Shown: positions 8,641 through 16,318 of the stretch, piece by piece
Numbering within the stretch: position 1 is the first letter of the stretch
Layout: every line of letters starts with the position of its first letter
Assembly (NCBI GenBank): GCA_900542195.1
Contig: UQNA01000012.1
Span: 1 to 50,138 of the forward strand
Length of the DNA stretch: 50,138 nucleotides
DNA from: an uncultured Sutterella sp.
Lineage (GTDB): Bacteria; Pseudomonadota; Gammaproteobacteria; Burkholderiales; Burkholderiaceae_F
Direction of reading: 5' to 3'
The notes under the pieces: model-generated
Told to the model about the DNA's origin: nothing
Seen by the model: the letters and a program-made list of their open reading frames with translations, nothing else
Database searches by the model: none
Made by a program: the position numbers and the translations under genes

Positions 8641-8925
8641 ATGGTGTCACACCATATTTTTCAAAAATCGGCCCCCACCGCTTTGGATAAGCCTTCTTTT
8701 GAGTGTTTGCAAACCAGGAAGAAAATTCGTACAAAGGATTACTCTCAGCGTCCTCTTTTCTTATGGCCGATGATTGGCAATTGTCATATCCCATCGTGGC
8801 CGATGCCATCCCGGAAGCAAAGGAAGGAGCAAAACAATTTACCTGTCAAAACGTCTTGAAGTACTTTTTCTTTGAACTCCTTAGAGTATCTCAAAGATCT
8901 TTTGTCCATACTTCTTTCCTTTAAT
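8641..8925 (+). pseudogene. Short, probably frameshifted coding remnant of unknown function
   Basis: An ATG at 8641 follows a consensus AAGGAGG. The frame gives about 72 residues to 8859, starting MVSHHIFQKSAPTALDK. Its first ~40 residues look protein-like, whereas the sequence after about 8760 looks better in the next frame, where an open stretch (8703-8924) reads FLMADDWQLSYPIVADAIPEA. This pattern suggests one small gene broken by a frameshift. I do not recognise a family. Its position between the C45 gene and a transposase fragment fits decay next to a mobile element. Confidence 0.35.
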
Positions 8926-9207
8926 TTCTCTCGGGAAAGTATTATGACAACCTATGCAAGCTTGTCTACCTGGAAATAAAAAAAGCCACTAAAGACTGGA
9001 GCAAACAGTGTTTAAATGGCACCAGGCGATGCTTCAATTCGTTGTAATGTTTGGAGATCGGTTTAAGCAGGGATAGAACGGGGAATGAGCGAAAACGACG
9101 GAGGGGCTGTTCGCTTGTTTCCACTACGCTCCACATGCGAACAGCCCCTCCAAAAGCGATCTAACTTATGAGTTTAGGGCAGATACAAAATTTGAGACAT
9201 TCCCCTT
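8926..9207. other. Non-coding stretch with a large perfect inverted repeat
   Basis: No convincing gene. The stretch holds an imperfect repeat around 8984-9026 (GCCACT ... AGTG ... TGGC) and a perfect 15-bp inverted repeat at 9100-9114/9137-9151, listed separately. It separates the broken small frame from the transposase fragment. Confidence 0.5.
9100..9151. repeat. Perfect 15-bp inverted repeat
   Basis: GGAGGGGCTGTTCGC at 9100-9114 is exactly complementary to GCGAACAGCCCCTCC at 9137-9151, with a 22-base loop. It is GC-rich in an AT-rich neighbourhood, lies about 60 bp beyond the transposase fragment, and has no T-run on either side. It could be a mobile-element end, a REP-like element or a terminator. 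I found no second copy in the window. Confidence 0.7.
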
Positions 9208-9556
9208 TCATCGTTCCTTAATCGCCCTTTGAAGAGGCACACAGAAACCCTGGTGTTCAAAGTACATCTGCTTGATCTCCTCTCTATGTTTGTTTAGAAA
9301 ATTCCGCGCCGGTGACACTTTTACTTCTGCACGACAGTTATTTCGAATGCAGCGTCTCGCTGAGAAGCGAGTGACCTTAAAGAGACGAGAAAGCTCGGGT
9401 ATTTCTTTCCCTTTCTGATGAAGGCGGCAAATCAGTTGCCTTGTCTCCAGGCTAAGCATTTTTCTTGGACCTCTTTCTGTTCCTAATAGAGAGCCTTCTA
9501 AGCTTTTTAACTCTTTTAGTTCCTCATACCTTTGATAAATCGGGTTTAGTGTTAGT
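9208..9556 (-). pseudogene. Transposase N-terminal fragment (helix-turn-helix)
   Basis: On the minus strand an ATG at 9459 opens 83 residues beginning MLSLETRQLICRLHQKGKEI, a helix-turn-helix of the type at the start of IS630-like and similar transposases, ending at a TGA at 9208-9210. The same frame is open upstream to about 9556 (YQRYEELKELKSLEGSLLG... RGPRKM) without an obvious start codon, and the residues still look protein-like. The DDE catalytic domain is missing, so this is a remnant. It lies directly before the helicase/DarT operon and may mark the insertion event. The family assignment is tentative. Confidence 0.5.
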
Positions 9557-9702
9557 CACAAATTATGTCGTCGAGGGCTATTTTTATTAGTCGCATAACA
9601 ATAGAGTAGTTTCTGGGAAGTGGGGAGGGGAGAAAGTTTATCCATATTTTGTTTTAAATAGTAAAATAAATCAATAATGATTATTTATCGAACCAATTCC
9701 CA

Positions 9703-11853
9703 ATGAATACGTTAGAAAACCTATTTCCCGATGTAACTTTTACAGATTCTCAGAAAGAACTTTGTAGAAAGTTGGTTGATTTTTTGAACGATGAATCTAA
9801 CGATGTTTTCATTTTGTGCGGATACGCCGGAACAGGTAAAACTTTTTTGACTTTGGTCATAACTATTTATCTGGAACAACACGGAAGAAACATACGGTTA
9901 TGTGCCCCTACGGGAAAAGCGGCCCGGGTTTTGTCGGAAAAGAGCGGAAAGACGGCCAGTACAATCCATAGAGAAATTTTCGCAAATCCTATACTCAATG
10001 ATTTTTCTTCTCAAGAAGACTTGTTTGATGACGTTTATCAAATTCGTTTTCCCCTTTCAAACAATCTCAACCCCGATGGCACTGTTTACATAGTGGACGA
10101 ATCCTCACTGATCGGAGACTCAGCCGAACTGGGTGGCGAATTGGTGTTTGGTAGCGGCAAATTGCTCTCCGATTTCGTTGAGTACGTTAAGTTCGATAAA
10201 AACTCCCATAAAACCAAAGTAATCATAATTGGTGATAATGCCCAGCTTCCACCAGTGAAAATGGTTCTTTCGCCGGCTTTGGATGAAGGTTATCTAAAGG
10301 AAAATTTCGGATTAAGGACGATTAAAGGTTATTTAACTGAGATTGTCCGCCAGAAAGAGAACAACCAAATAATCAAAGAAGCCTCAAAAATAAGAGAGGC
10401 CATTACCTGCAAGAAATTTAATATTTTAAATTTCAGCGAAAAAACAGGAGAGGTGGAAAAAATTGATCCCGAGCAAGCCATAGAAGAAGTCTGTCGTGAG
10501 GTCATAAAACAAGCGTGGCACGGCGGTTCAATTCCTTGTGTTTTGCTTGCGAGAACCAATCGTGAGGTTCTGTACTATAACGAAAAAATCCGCCTTAATT
10601 TGTTCAAGGGAGATGTACCTCCTCGTGAAGGAGAGCCTCTCCTTGTTTGCCAAAATAATCGGCTGACTGGCTTGATGAATGGAGAATTGGTACGAATTGA
10701 AGAAATTATAGGGAATCCATGGACAAGAAATATAACGTTGAAAGTCAAAGATCCTGAGACAAGAGAGGTCAAGGAGGAAAAAGTAACACTGGCTTATCAA
10801 AGGATGTTGTTGTCAAGTGCTGAGGACGTTGAGGTGGAGTGCATTGTATGCACAAGTCTGCTTGGCTCGGAGGATCCCTGCTTGTCGAAAGTAGAAAGAA
10901 GAGCCTCTTATGTGGGTTTCTGCATGAGAAACAACTCGTTAGATCCAAGAGATCCTCAATTTAAATCTAAATTGCTTTCTGATGAGGAATTTAATGCTTT
11001 GCAGGTAAAGTACGGATATGCAATGACCGGTCATAAGGCGCAAGGATCTCAGTGGAACACGGTATATGTTGACTGTGGAACAGAACAAAATAAAAAGTGT
11101 GATAGTTATTTCAGATGGTTATATACAGCAATTACCAGAGCTTCTGAAGTTCTAAAACTAATTAATCCTCCAGAATTTTCACCATACTCAAGTATCAGTT
11201 TCAGACATAGTTCAGGTGAAATCTTCTCAAAAAGTGAAGACTCTGATTCGTCGCAACCACATGCAAATTTAGATGAAGAAAGCAAGAAGGCGATGAGAGA
11301 ATTTGGGATTCCCGAGAATCCGCCTCTTTTGTCTGGCATTTTTTGCGAGGTGAGAAAAATACTTCCGCTGGATACGACGATTAGAAATGTCCTCCATTTT
11401 AATTATAAGGAGACCTATATTTTTGAAATTAAGGGGAAGACAGTTAAAGTCGATTTCAATTACAACGGTAAGCAGAAAGTTACTAAAGTTCGAATGCAGG
11501 TTGTTTGTGAGGAAGCAAGCATTCTTGTTGATAAACTTAGCACTCTAGAAGGATACTCCGTTGCACTTCGAAGAAATCCCCTAGAAGAAAAAAAGGAGTT
11601 TTCCAAACCATTTCTCGCAGACTTTGACACGAAAATTCGAAAAAAGGCTAATCTGTTAGGTGTTGGGGTAAGGTTTTTAGGCGAGCACAATTATTCACTC
11701 CGTTATTCTTTTTCTTTTGGACGTGATGAGCCGACGACCTTAGATTTTTATTACAACGAAAAAGAAACTTTCACTAAGATTAGGCTGGTATATAAAAATG
11801 GCCAGGTTGGCGAAAAGATAAAGGAACTAATTACTAGCCTAAGAAATGGATAA
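9703..11853 (+). CDS. SF1 RecD/Pif1-type DNA helicase with duplicated C-terminal domain
   Basis: A 716-residue ATP-dependent helicase of superfamily 1. Motifs in order: Walker A GYAGTGKT (40-47), Ia LCAPTGKAARVL (66-77), Walker B VDESSL (131-136), III GDNAQLPPV (177-185), IV IVRQ (214-217), V TGHKAQGSQW (442-451) and VI YTAITRAS (474-481). After a Ser/Asp-rich linker (about 500-525) the C-terminal ~170 residues hold two related copies of a small domain: KVDFNYNGKQKVTKVRM (582-598) matches LDFYYNEKETFTKIRL (680-695). I do not recognise this domain. First gene of a four-gene operon ending in DarT-NADAR; the next ATG is 9 bp after its stop. It lacks RecBCD partners, so it is not housekeeping RecD. 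No Shine-Dalgarno is seen before ATG 9703. Confidence 0.85.
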   Translation: MNTLENLFPDVTFTDSQKELCRKLVDFLNDESNDVFILCGYAGTGKTFLTLVITIYLEQHGRNIRLCAPTGKAARVLSEKSGKTASTIHREIFANPILNDFSSQEDLFDDVYQIRFPLSNNLNPDGTVYIVDESSLIGDSAELGGELVFGSGKLLSDFVEYVKFDKNSHKTKVIIIGDNAQLPPVKMVLSPALDEGYLKENFGLRTIKGYLTEIVRQKENNQIIKEASKIREAITCKKFNILNFSEKTGEVEKIDPEQAIEEVCREVIKQAWHGGSIPCVLLARTNREVLYYNEKIRLNLFKGDVPPREGEPLLVCQNNRLTGLMNGELVRIEEIIGNPWTRNITLKVKDPETREVKEEKVTLAYQRMLLSSAEDVEVECIVCTSLLGSEDPCLSKVERRASYVGFCMRNNSLDPRDPQFKSKLLSDEEFNALQVKYGYAMTGHKAQGSQWNTVYVDCGTEQNKKCDSYFRWLYTAITRASEVLKLINPPEFSPYSSISFRHSSGEIFSKSEDSDSSQPHANLDEESKKAMREFGIPENPPLLSGIFCEVRKILPLDTTIRNVLHFNYKETYIFEIKGKTVKVDFNYNGKQKVTKVRMQVVCEEASILVDKLSTLEGYSVALRRNPLEEKKEFSKPFLADFDTKIRKKANLLGVGVRFLGEHNYSLRYSFSFGRDEPTTLDFYYNEKETFTKIRLVYKNGQVGEKIKELITSLRNG

Positions 11854-11862
11854 GGAATAAAA

Positions 11863-13542
11863 ATGGGAGACAAAAAAAATAACAACCCTAGGGATCCCTT
11901 ATATTGGACTGCATACAAGAGTTCAAAAGAAAAGAACTATCCAAAGGCTATCGAAGAGTATACAAGATATCTGTCTCTTTACCCGCAGGATGGAGACGCC
12001 TTAAAAAGTTTATGCTGGGCCTATTATTTTTTTAATGCAGAAATACTCAAAGGTGAGATTACCTTCGGCTCTGCCCGGAGGTTCAAAGAAAATTTATTTA
12101 AAGCCCTGAAGCGGATGAGAACCCTGAAATCAGAAGGGTTATATTCTCTATTTCTTGTGCAAGTGATTCAATTCATAGATAAAACAAAGAAGTTGGATCC
12201 TAGTATTCAACATCTTATTGATTATTTGAAGTTCTTGGATTTTTGGGGAATCGAAAATTTAAAAGAAGCTGATTGGATCGGGAAGTTATCTCCTGAAGGA
12301 AAACCTTGGGATGCTTTGGCGGTTAAAGCAGCAAAACGAGCTGGAAAGTTAGCAGCGTCTGGTCAAGACAACGATCCTGAGAAGTTACAGATTGCCCTGA
12401 ATTGGGTAGAAGCTGCATTAGGAAGAGCAGAAGAGGATATTTGGCTTAATTGGTACAAAACAAAAATACTTCGTTTGCAAAACAAACCGCAGGAAAGTGA
12501 AAAATACTTAAAGACAGTTCTTACTTCCAAAGCATCAGAAAGTTGGGTTTGGCATTTCTATGCCGGCGTTCTCAAGGATTCTTCTAATGAGCATTATTTT
12601 GCAGCATTAGCTAAAGCGGTAAGTCTGATACGCGATGAAGAAAAATCAAGAAAGCTCAGACTTGAGTTTGCTGAGGAACTTGCAAAAAGAGAGTTTTTCC
12701 CTGAGGCAAAAAATGAGGTTTTAATTGTTCAAGAAATAACGTCAAAGCTCAGACTACGGCCCCTTCCTAACGCAGAAACTCTCATGCGGTCTCCATGGTT
12801 TGATAAAACGGAAATAAAGGATCAAAGTAAGCAAAAAGTTAAAGAATTAATCGAGAAGGCCGAAAATCTGATTTATGCCGATATTCCTTGGCAATGTGCC
12901 GTTTTGGGGGAGGCTTATAAGAACAAATCCGGAAAGGATAGGGTGAAAATTTATTCGAAAGCTGAAAGTTTTTCTGTTCCAGAGTCTAGAAAGGAAATTA
13001 AAGGACTTCTTCCTGGGACTCCAATCTCGGTCAAAATCATGCAGGGAGCAGATGTTCGAAGCGTTTTTAAAATTGAACCTAGAAACGGCAACCTCTGGGA
13101 TATTCTTAATTCTAGATCGGGAGTTGTTGATTCAGTAAATCTGTCTAAGAATTGCTTCCACGTTGTTTTAACGGATCTGACAGGAGTTGTGCTTAACGTA
13201 ACCAATGTTTTGGCAAAAAGAATTAAGGTTGGAGATTCTGTTCAAGTTTATTTTGCACAGGGAAAGAGTGGGCAACCAAGAGGCGTTCATTGGGAGTTTT
13301 CGGAGTCAAAAAATCCTAGTCTTTTGAAAGAATTTGACGAAGAGGTTTCTTTTTTTGATAAAGAAAAAGGCTTTGGCTTTACAGAAAGCGGAATTTTTCT
13401 TCAAGGACGAATATGTAATGCTGAATTTGCTGAAGGGGATACAGTAAGAGGTAAAGCTGTTAAAAGTTATAATCAGAAAAAAAGAGAATGGTCTTGGAAA
13501 GCATTCGAACTTAAGTTGTGCCCGACTAATGATTCATTTTGA
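11863..13542 (+). CDS. TPR protein with C-terminal OB and cold-shock-like domains
   Basis: A 559-residue cytoplasmic protein. The N-terminal ~300 residues are helical with TPR-like repeats (DPLYWTAYKSSKEKNYPKAIEEY at 11-33; others near 180-260). The C-terminal ~200 residues are beta-rich and probably form three OB-like modules (about 340-405, 415-475, 490-550). The last resembles a cold-shock domain: VSFFDKEKGFGF at 495-506, followed by GIFLQGR, as in the CspA pattern of an aromatic nucleic-acid-binding face. This suggests a scaffold that contacts single-stranded nucleic acid. It has AAGGA before its ATG, starts 9 bp after the helicase stop, and its stop overlaps the possible TTG start of the DarT-like gene. 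Proteins of this layout occur beside helicases in conflict-type loci, but the specific role here is unknown. Confidence 0.7.
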   Translation: MGDKKNNNPRDPLYWTAYKSSKEKNYPKAIEEYTRYLSLYPQDGDALKSLCWAYYFFNAEILKGEITFGSARRFKENLFKALKRMRTLKSEGLYSLFLVQVIQFIDKTKKLDPSIQHLIDYLKFLDFWGIENLKEADWIGKLSPEGKPWDALAVKAAKRAGKLAASGQDNDPEKLQIALNWVEAALGRAEEDIWLNWYKTKILRLQNKPQESEKYLKTVLTSKASESWVWHFYAGVLKDSSNEHYFAALAKAVSLIRDEEKSRKLRLEFAEELAKREFFPEAKNEVLIVQEITSKLRLRPLPNAETLMRSPWFDKTEIKDQSKQKVKELIEKAENLIYADIPWQCAVLGEAYKNKSGKDRVKIYSKAESFSVPESRKEIKGLLPGTPISVKIMQGADVRSVFKIEPRNGNLWDILNSRSGVVDSVNLSKNCFHVVLTDLTGVVLNVTNVLAKRIKVGDSVQVYFAQGKSGQPRGVHWEFSESKNPSLLKEFDEEVSFFDKEKGFGFTESGIFLQGRICNAEFAEGDTVRGKAVKSYNQKKREWSWKAFELKLCPTNDSF

Positions 13543-13553
13543 GAGTGAAGAAA

Positions 13554-14129
13554 ATGGTAGCTGAAGGCAGCGTAAAAATTGACCGTTTGAGCTTTTTTAT
13601 TGAAGAAGAGAAAAATCCATGGGGAATCATCACTGAAAAAGACGTCATAAAATCTTTCATTTTTCAAAACAAGATCGAAGCTGTTTATCATTTCACAGCT
13701 AAAAATAACTTGAATTCGATTGAAAAAGAAGGTGCCATTCTTTCTCGGAAACTTTGTGAAGAAAGAGGAATAAAATATGAAGGAGGGGGAGACGCTCTTT
13801 CAAAACAGTTAGACGAAGACAAGAATCTGGAGGATTATGTCCATTGCTCTTTCTGTCGTGACCATCCCATGAGGAGACGACTTGATAGAGAAGGGGTAAA
13901 GACTGTTGTTTTAAGGATAGATCCAATAATTCTCTTAGAAGATGGTGTTTTGTTCTCGAATTTAAACGCAGCAGCTAACAATGCCGAGATTGATGAAGGC
14001 CGAAGAGGATTATGGCGAATCGATTATATAACGACTCAGAATAAGTCAATTAACTATAAGCTTTATCAGGCAGAAATATTAATACCGCATTGTATTCCTA
14101 CAAGCTTCATCATGGACTACCAAGAGTAA
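13554..14129 (+). CDS. DarT-like DNA ADP-ribosyltransferase toxin
   Basis: A DarT-family (DUF4433) enzyme, about 191 residues from the ATG at 13554. In-frame TTG 13539 and GTG 13545 could add 3-5 residues, the TTG overlapping the previous stop. Family landmarks in order: YHFTAKNNLNSIEKEGAIL (NAD-binding start), YVHCSFCRDHPM (equivalent to the YxPFYFxxxSPM segment), DGVLFSNLNAAANNAE (the ARTT-loop side), and YQAEILIP, whose glutamate is the expected catalytic residue. DarT enzymes modify single-stranded DNA bases with ADP-ribose from NAD+. Pairing with a NADAR protein, not a DarG macrodomain, suggests guanine as the target, as known for DarT-NADAR pairs. The long linking segment KLCEERGIKYEGGGDALSK resembles neither neighbour. 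Confidence 0.85.
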   Translation: MVAEGSVKIDRLSFFIEEEKNPWGIITEKDVIKSFIFQNKIEAVYHFTAKNNLNSIEKEGAILSRKLCEERGIKYEGGGDALSKQLDEDKNLEDYVHCSFCRDHPMRRRLDREGVKTVVLRIDPIILLEDGVLFSNLNAAANNAEIDEGRRGLWRIDYITTQNKSINYKLYQAEILIPHCIPTSFIMDYQE

Positions 14130-14132
14130 AAA

Positions 14133-14804
14133 ATGGCCAAGAGACCCTATTTTAGTATTGGAAAATACAGAAATTCTCTTTATGAAGAGAAAATAGGGGT
14201 TTTTAAGTACTCTAGTGGTTTCGCTATTTCACAAAAGAAAAAAAATATTAGGGCTTTACACGAGTCAATATTAGAAGAATGGCCCTACGCAAAGATCCTC
14301 GAAGTATCTACAAAATCCGACGATCCACTGGGTGTAGCGCTAAGTGCCTTTAATTTAACCTGGACAATTAACGGTAGATCTTTTCCAGTTGAATGCATCT
14401 TTCAAGGATGCAAAGTTTTTTCAGAAGGTGGGCCGTACAAGGACATTATCTTTAAAACTCCCTTAGAAGCTAAAAGAGATTCTCGTTTAAAGGAATCAGG
14501 AAACTTGGTTAATTTTAAATTTAAGAATCAAATTTGGCCGTTGACGCCGACTACAGGCTTTTATGATTTCATCTATATACAGGCCCTTAAAACTCATAAA
14601 AATCTATGTGACGAAGTTTTGTCCTACGACACCTTTACAGACATAGAATTCAATCCGTTGAAGTCAATCAATTGCCAGGCCAGAAGCGTTGCAATGTTCG
14701 TAACCCTCAGCAAGTTCGGATTATTAGATGAAGTTACGCAGTCTCAAGAAAAATTTCTTAACCTGTATCAAGCACAAACAGAGGGTGAGGGTCTGCTTTT
14801 TTGA
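14133..14804 (+). CDS. NADAR-family ADP-ribosylglycohydrolase, partner/antitoxin of DarT
   Basis: A 223-residue protein of the DarT-associated NADAR type, expected to remove ADP-ribose from modified DNA and protect the cell. The diagnostic block covers about 68-150: VALSAFNLTWTINGRSF, VECIFQGCKVFSEGGPY, then EAKRDSRLKESGNL (112-125) and WPLTPTTGFYDFIYIQAL. Candidate active-site residues are E87 in the VE-x2-FQ motif and the K114-R115-D116 cluster. It begins 3 bp after the DarT stop with AAGAG as ribosome binding site, so the two proteins are made together, as expected for toxin and antidote. Ends the four-gene operon; no clear terminator follows. Confidence in the family is high, in the exact chemistry moderate. 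Confidence 0.85.
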   Translation: MAKRPYFSIGKYRNSLYEEKIGVFKYSSGFAISQKKKNIRALHESILEEWPYAKILEVSTKSDDPLGVALSAFNLTWTINGRSFPVECIFQGCKVFSEGGPYKDIIFKTPLEAKRDSRLKESGNLVNFKFKNQIWPLTPTTGFYDFIYIQALKTHKNLCDEVLSYDTFTDIEFNPLKSINCQARSVAMFVTLSKFGLLDEVTQSQEKFLNLYQAQTEGEGLLF

Positions 14805-15005
14805 TCAGGTTTTTCCGGTTTATTCGCACCAATTGGTATTATCAGTTTTTAAAATTTAAGCCACCTATATAAATATGCTTTTCGTAGGTCTTTAATGAAT
14901 TTACTGAAGAGCAAGGACATCTTAACGGTGCAAAGATCGTAGCTAATGTAAGCTTACACGCCTAGTAATACCTAAATGAACCGGCCGTTCCCATAAGGCT
15001 GGCCA
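14805..15005. other. AT-rich intergenic stretch after the DarT-NADAR operon
   Basis: No gene or convincing terminator seen. It separates the plus-strand island from the minus-strand respiratory operon and is a candidate right boundary of the island. No tRNA or direct repeat matching the left side was recognised. Confidence 0.4.
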
Positions 15006-15055
15006 AATTTGTACAAAAAAGCGGAGCGGTACAAATTCTTAAGCTTTGCTTCGCT
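15006..15055 (-). terminator. Terminator region of the molybdoenzyme operon
   Basis: On the minus strand, AGCGAAGC (complement of 15048-15055) can pair, with one mismatch, with GCTCCGCT (complement of 15020-15027), followed by six T (complement of 15015-15020). An additional perfect repeat AATTTGTAC/GTACAAATT (15006-15014/15029-15037) overlaps it and could form the plus-strand counterpart. Confidence 0.55.
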
Positions 15056-15154
15056 CTCCTAGAACCTTGCGGCTTTTCGAGTCTTGCAGAAAAACGGATG
15101 CGCCTGCGTATGTGGAATTCTTGCTGGCATATACATATCAAAACTTTTCCAAAA

Positions 15155-16318
15155 TCAGCTTCTGTAGATCGGCGTATGAAAAAATTCCCGCATACGAGCT
15201 TCTGCAGATTGATCCGGTTCATCCTCATGCGTATTGTCTTTCGTTAAGACAATCCTTACGGAATCGGAAAGAATTTCTTCGGAACCGGAAATTAACCGCA
15301 TGTCCATAGCTTTTGTGGGACAAACCTCGATACATCTTCTGCAGTCAACACAGTGAAGAGGATCGGCCAGCAGTTTAAATCCCTGGTCTTCGGATTTACT
15401 GGTTAAACAACCTGATGGGCATAAGAGAACGCACAAATTGCAGCCATTGCATCTCTCCTTTAATACTCCGGGCAGAGGAAAAAATTTCGCCTGAATTTCG
15501 AACTTAGGATCTTTGATTTTGAGTATTTCGACGGCGGCTAAAAGAAGTTCTCGCTCAAGCATCGGAAAAACTTTATCCGTTTTAGGAGCAGGCCCCGAAA
15601 GAGAGGCCACGTCGCAAATTCCTTGAAGCCGTTCAGAGACCCTGCTAAAAAACCTTCTGCGCCCTAGGTCTACATTGCTCTCCGGCTTTGCCTCAAAAAG
15701 CGTCGGTCGGAAATCAACGCCTAAATCTGATGAAAGCTTTTGGCAGGCGCTAATAAGATTTTGGGCTGCATTCTTTCCTGAAGCTGCGGAACACTTTTTG
15801 CAATCTGAACAATGAAGCTTAATTTCAGCATTAAAAATTAAATGGGTCAAAAGCAGCAGCGCCGGACTTACGCCGCCAAAACAGCCTGTCGGATACTCTT
15901 GGCTTTCCTGAGCCGTCTTAGGACAAACAAAAACCAGAGGCCGAGGGCATGAAGGTCTCTCGCGAAGATTGCAAAAGTGCGTTTTTAATGCGCTAAGAAC
16001 GGTGTAGAGCGGAAACCGGCCAAAAGAGAAAGCTTCGGTCGGACACTCTCTAATGCACTTACCGCACCCGGTGCAAGAAGAGCTTTCCTCGATGGAAACG
16101 AACTGATTCTTAAGGCTAAGTACCTTTGGACGGCAGACTTCAATGCACTTTTCGCAGGAAGATTTTGGGAAAAGCGTTCTGATACAGTGATTCCTTTCGA
16201 AAGTTATCTGCGCAGAATTTGCATTCCCTGGTCCTGACCGGGCTCTCCGCTCAATCTCAGTGCTGCACTTAACTAATAGCCGGTTGAGCAGGTTCTCGAT
16301 TACTAATTTGTCCGTCAT
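15155..16318 (-). CDS. Multi-cluster ferredoxin-type 4Fe-4S protein
   Basis: A 387-residue soluble iron-sulfur protein without a signal peptide. Four cysteine clusters are visible: CEKCIEVCRP (about 55-64), CTGCGKCIRECP (82-93), CNGCNLCVLLCP (about 290-301) and CVDCRRCIEVCP (about 323-334). A central cysteine-rich part contains VFVCPKTAQ, GCFGGVSPAL and LHCSDCKKC. The arrangement suggests an electron-distributing protein with two dicluster ferredoxin ends. It is the last gene of the seven-gene operon and its start lies 50 bp inside the NapH-GltD gene, implying translational coupling. Its likely role is to exchange electrons with the NAD(P)H-linked module next to it; a maturation role like NapF is possible. 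I do not recognise a named family. Confidence 0.75.
   Translation of the reverse strand: MTDKLVIENLLNRLLVKCSTEIERRARSGPGNANSAQITFERNHCIRTLFPKSSCEKCIEVCRPKVLSLKNQFVSIEESSSCTGCGKCIRECPTEAFSFGRFPLYTVLSALKTHFCNLRERPSCPRPLVFVCPKTAQESQEYPTGCFGGVSPALLLLTHLIFNAEIKLHCSDCKKCSAASGKNAAQNLISACQKLSSDLGVDFRPTLFEAKPESNVDLGRRRFFSRVSERLQGICDVASLSGPAPKTDKVFPMLERELLLAAVEILKIKDPKFEIQAKFFPLPGVLKERCNGCNLCVLLCPSGCLTSKSEDQGFKLLADPLHCVDCRRCIEVCPTKAMDMRLISGSEEILSDSVRIVLTKDNTHEDEPDQSAEARMREFFHTPIYRS

Noticed and set aside
9703..11853. Housekeeping RecD of a RecBCD complex
   Set aside because: No RecB or RecC nearby, an unrelated duplicated C-terminal domain, and tight linkage to a toxin pair.
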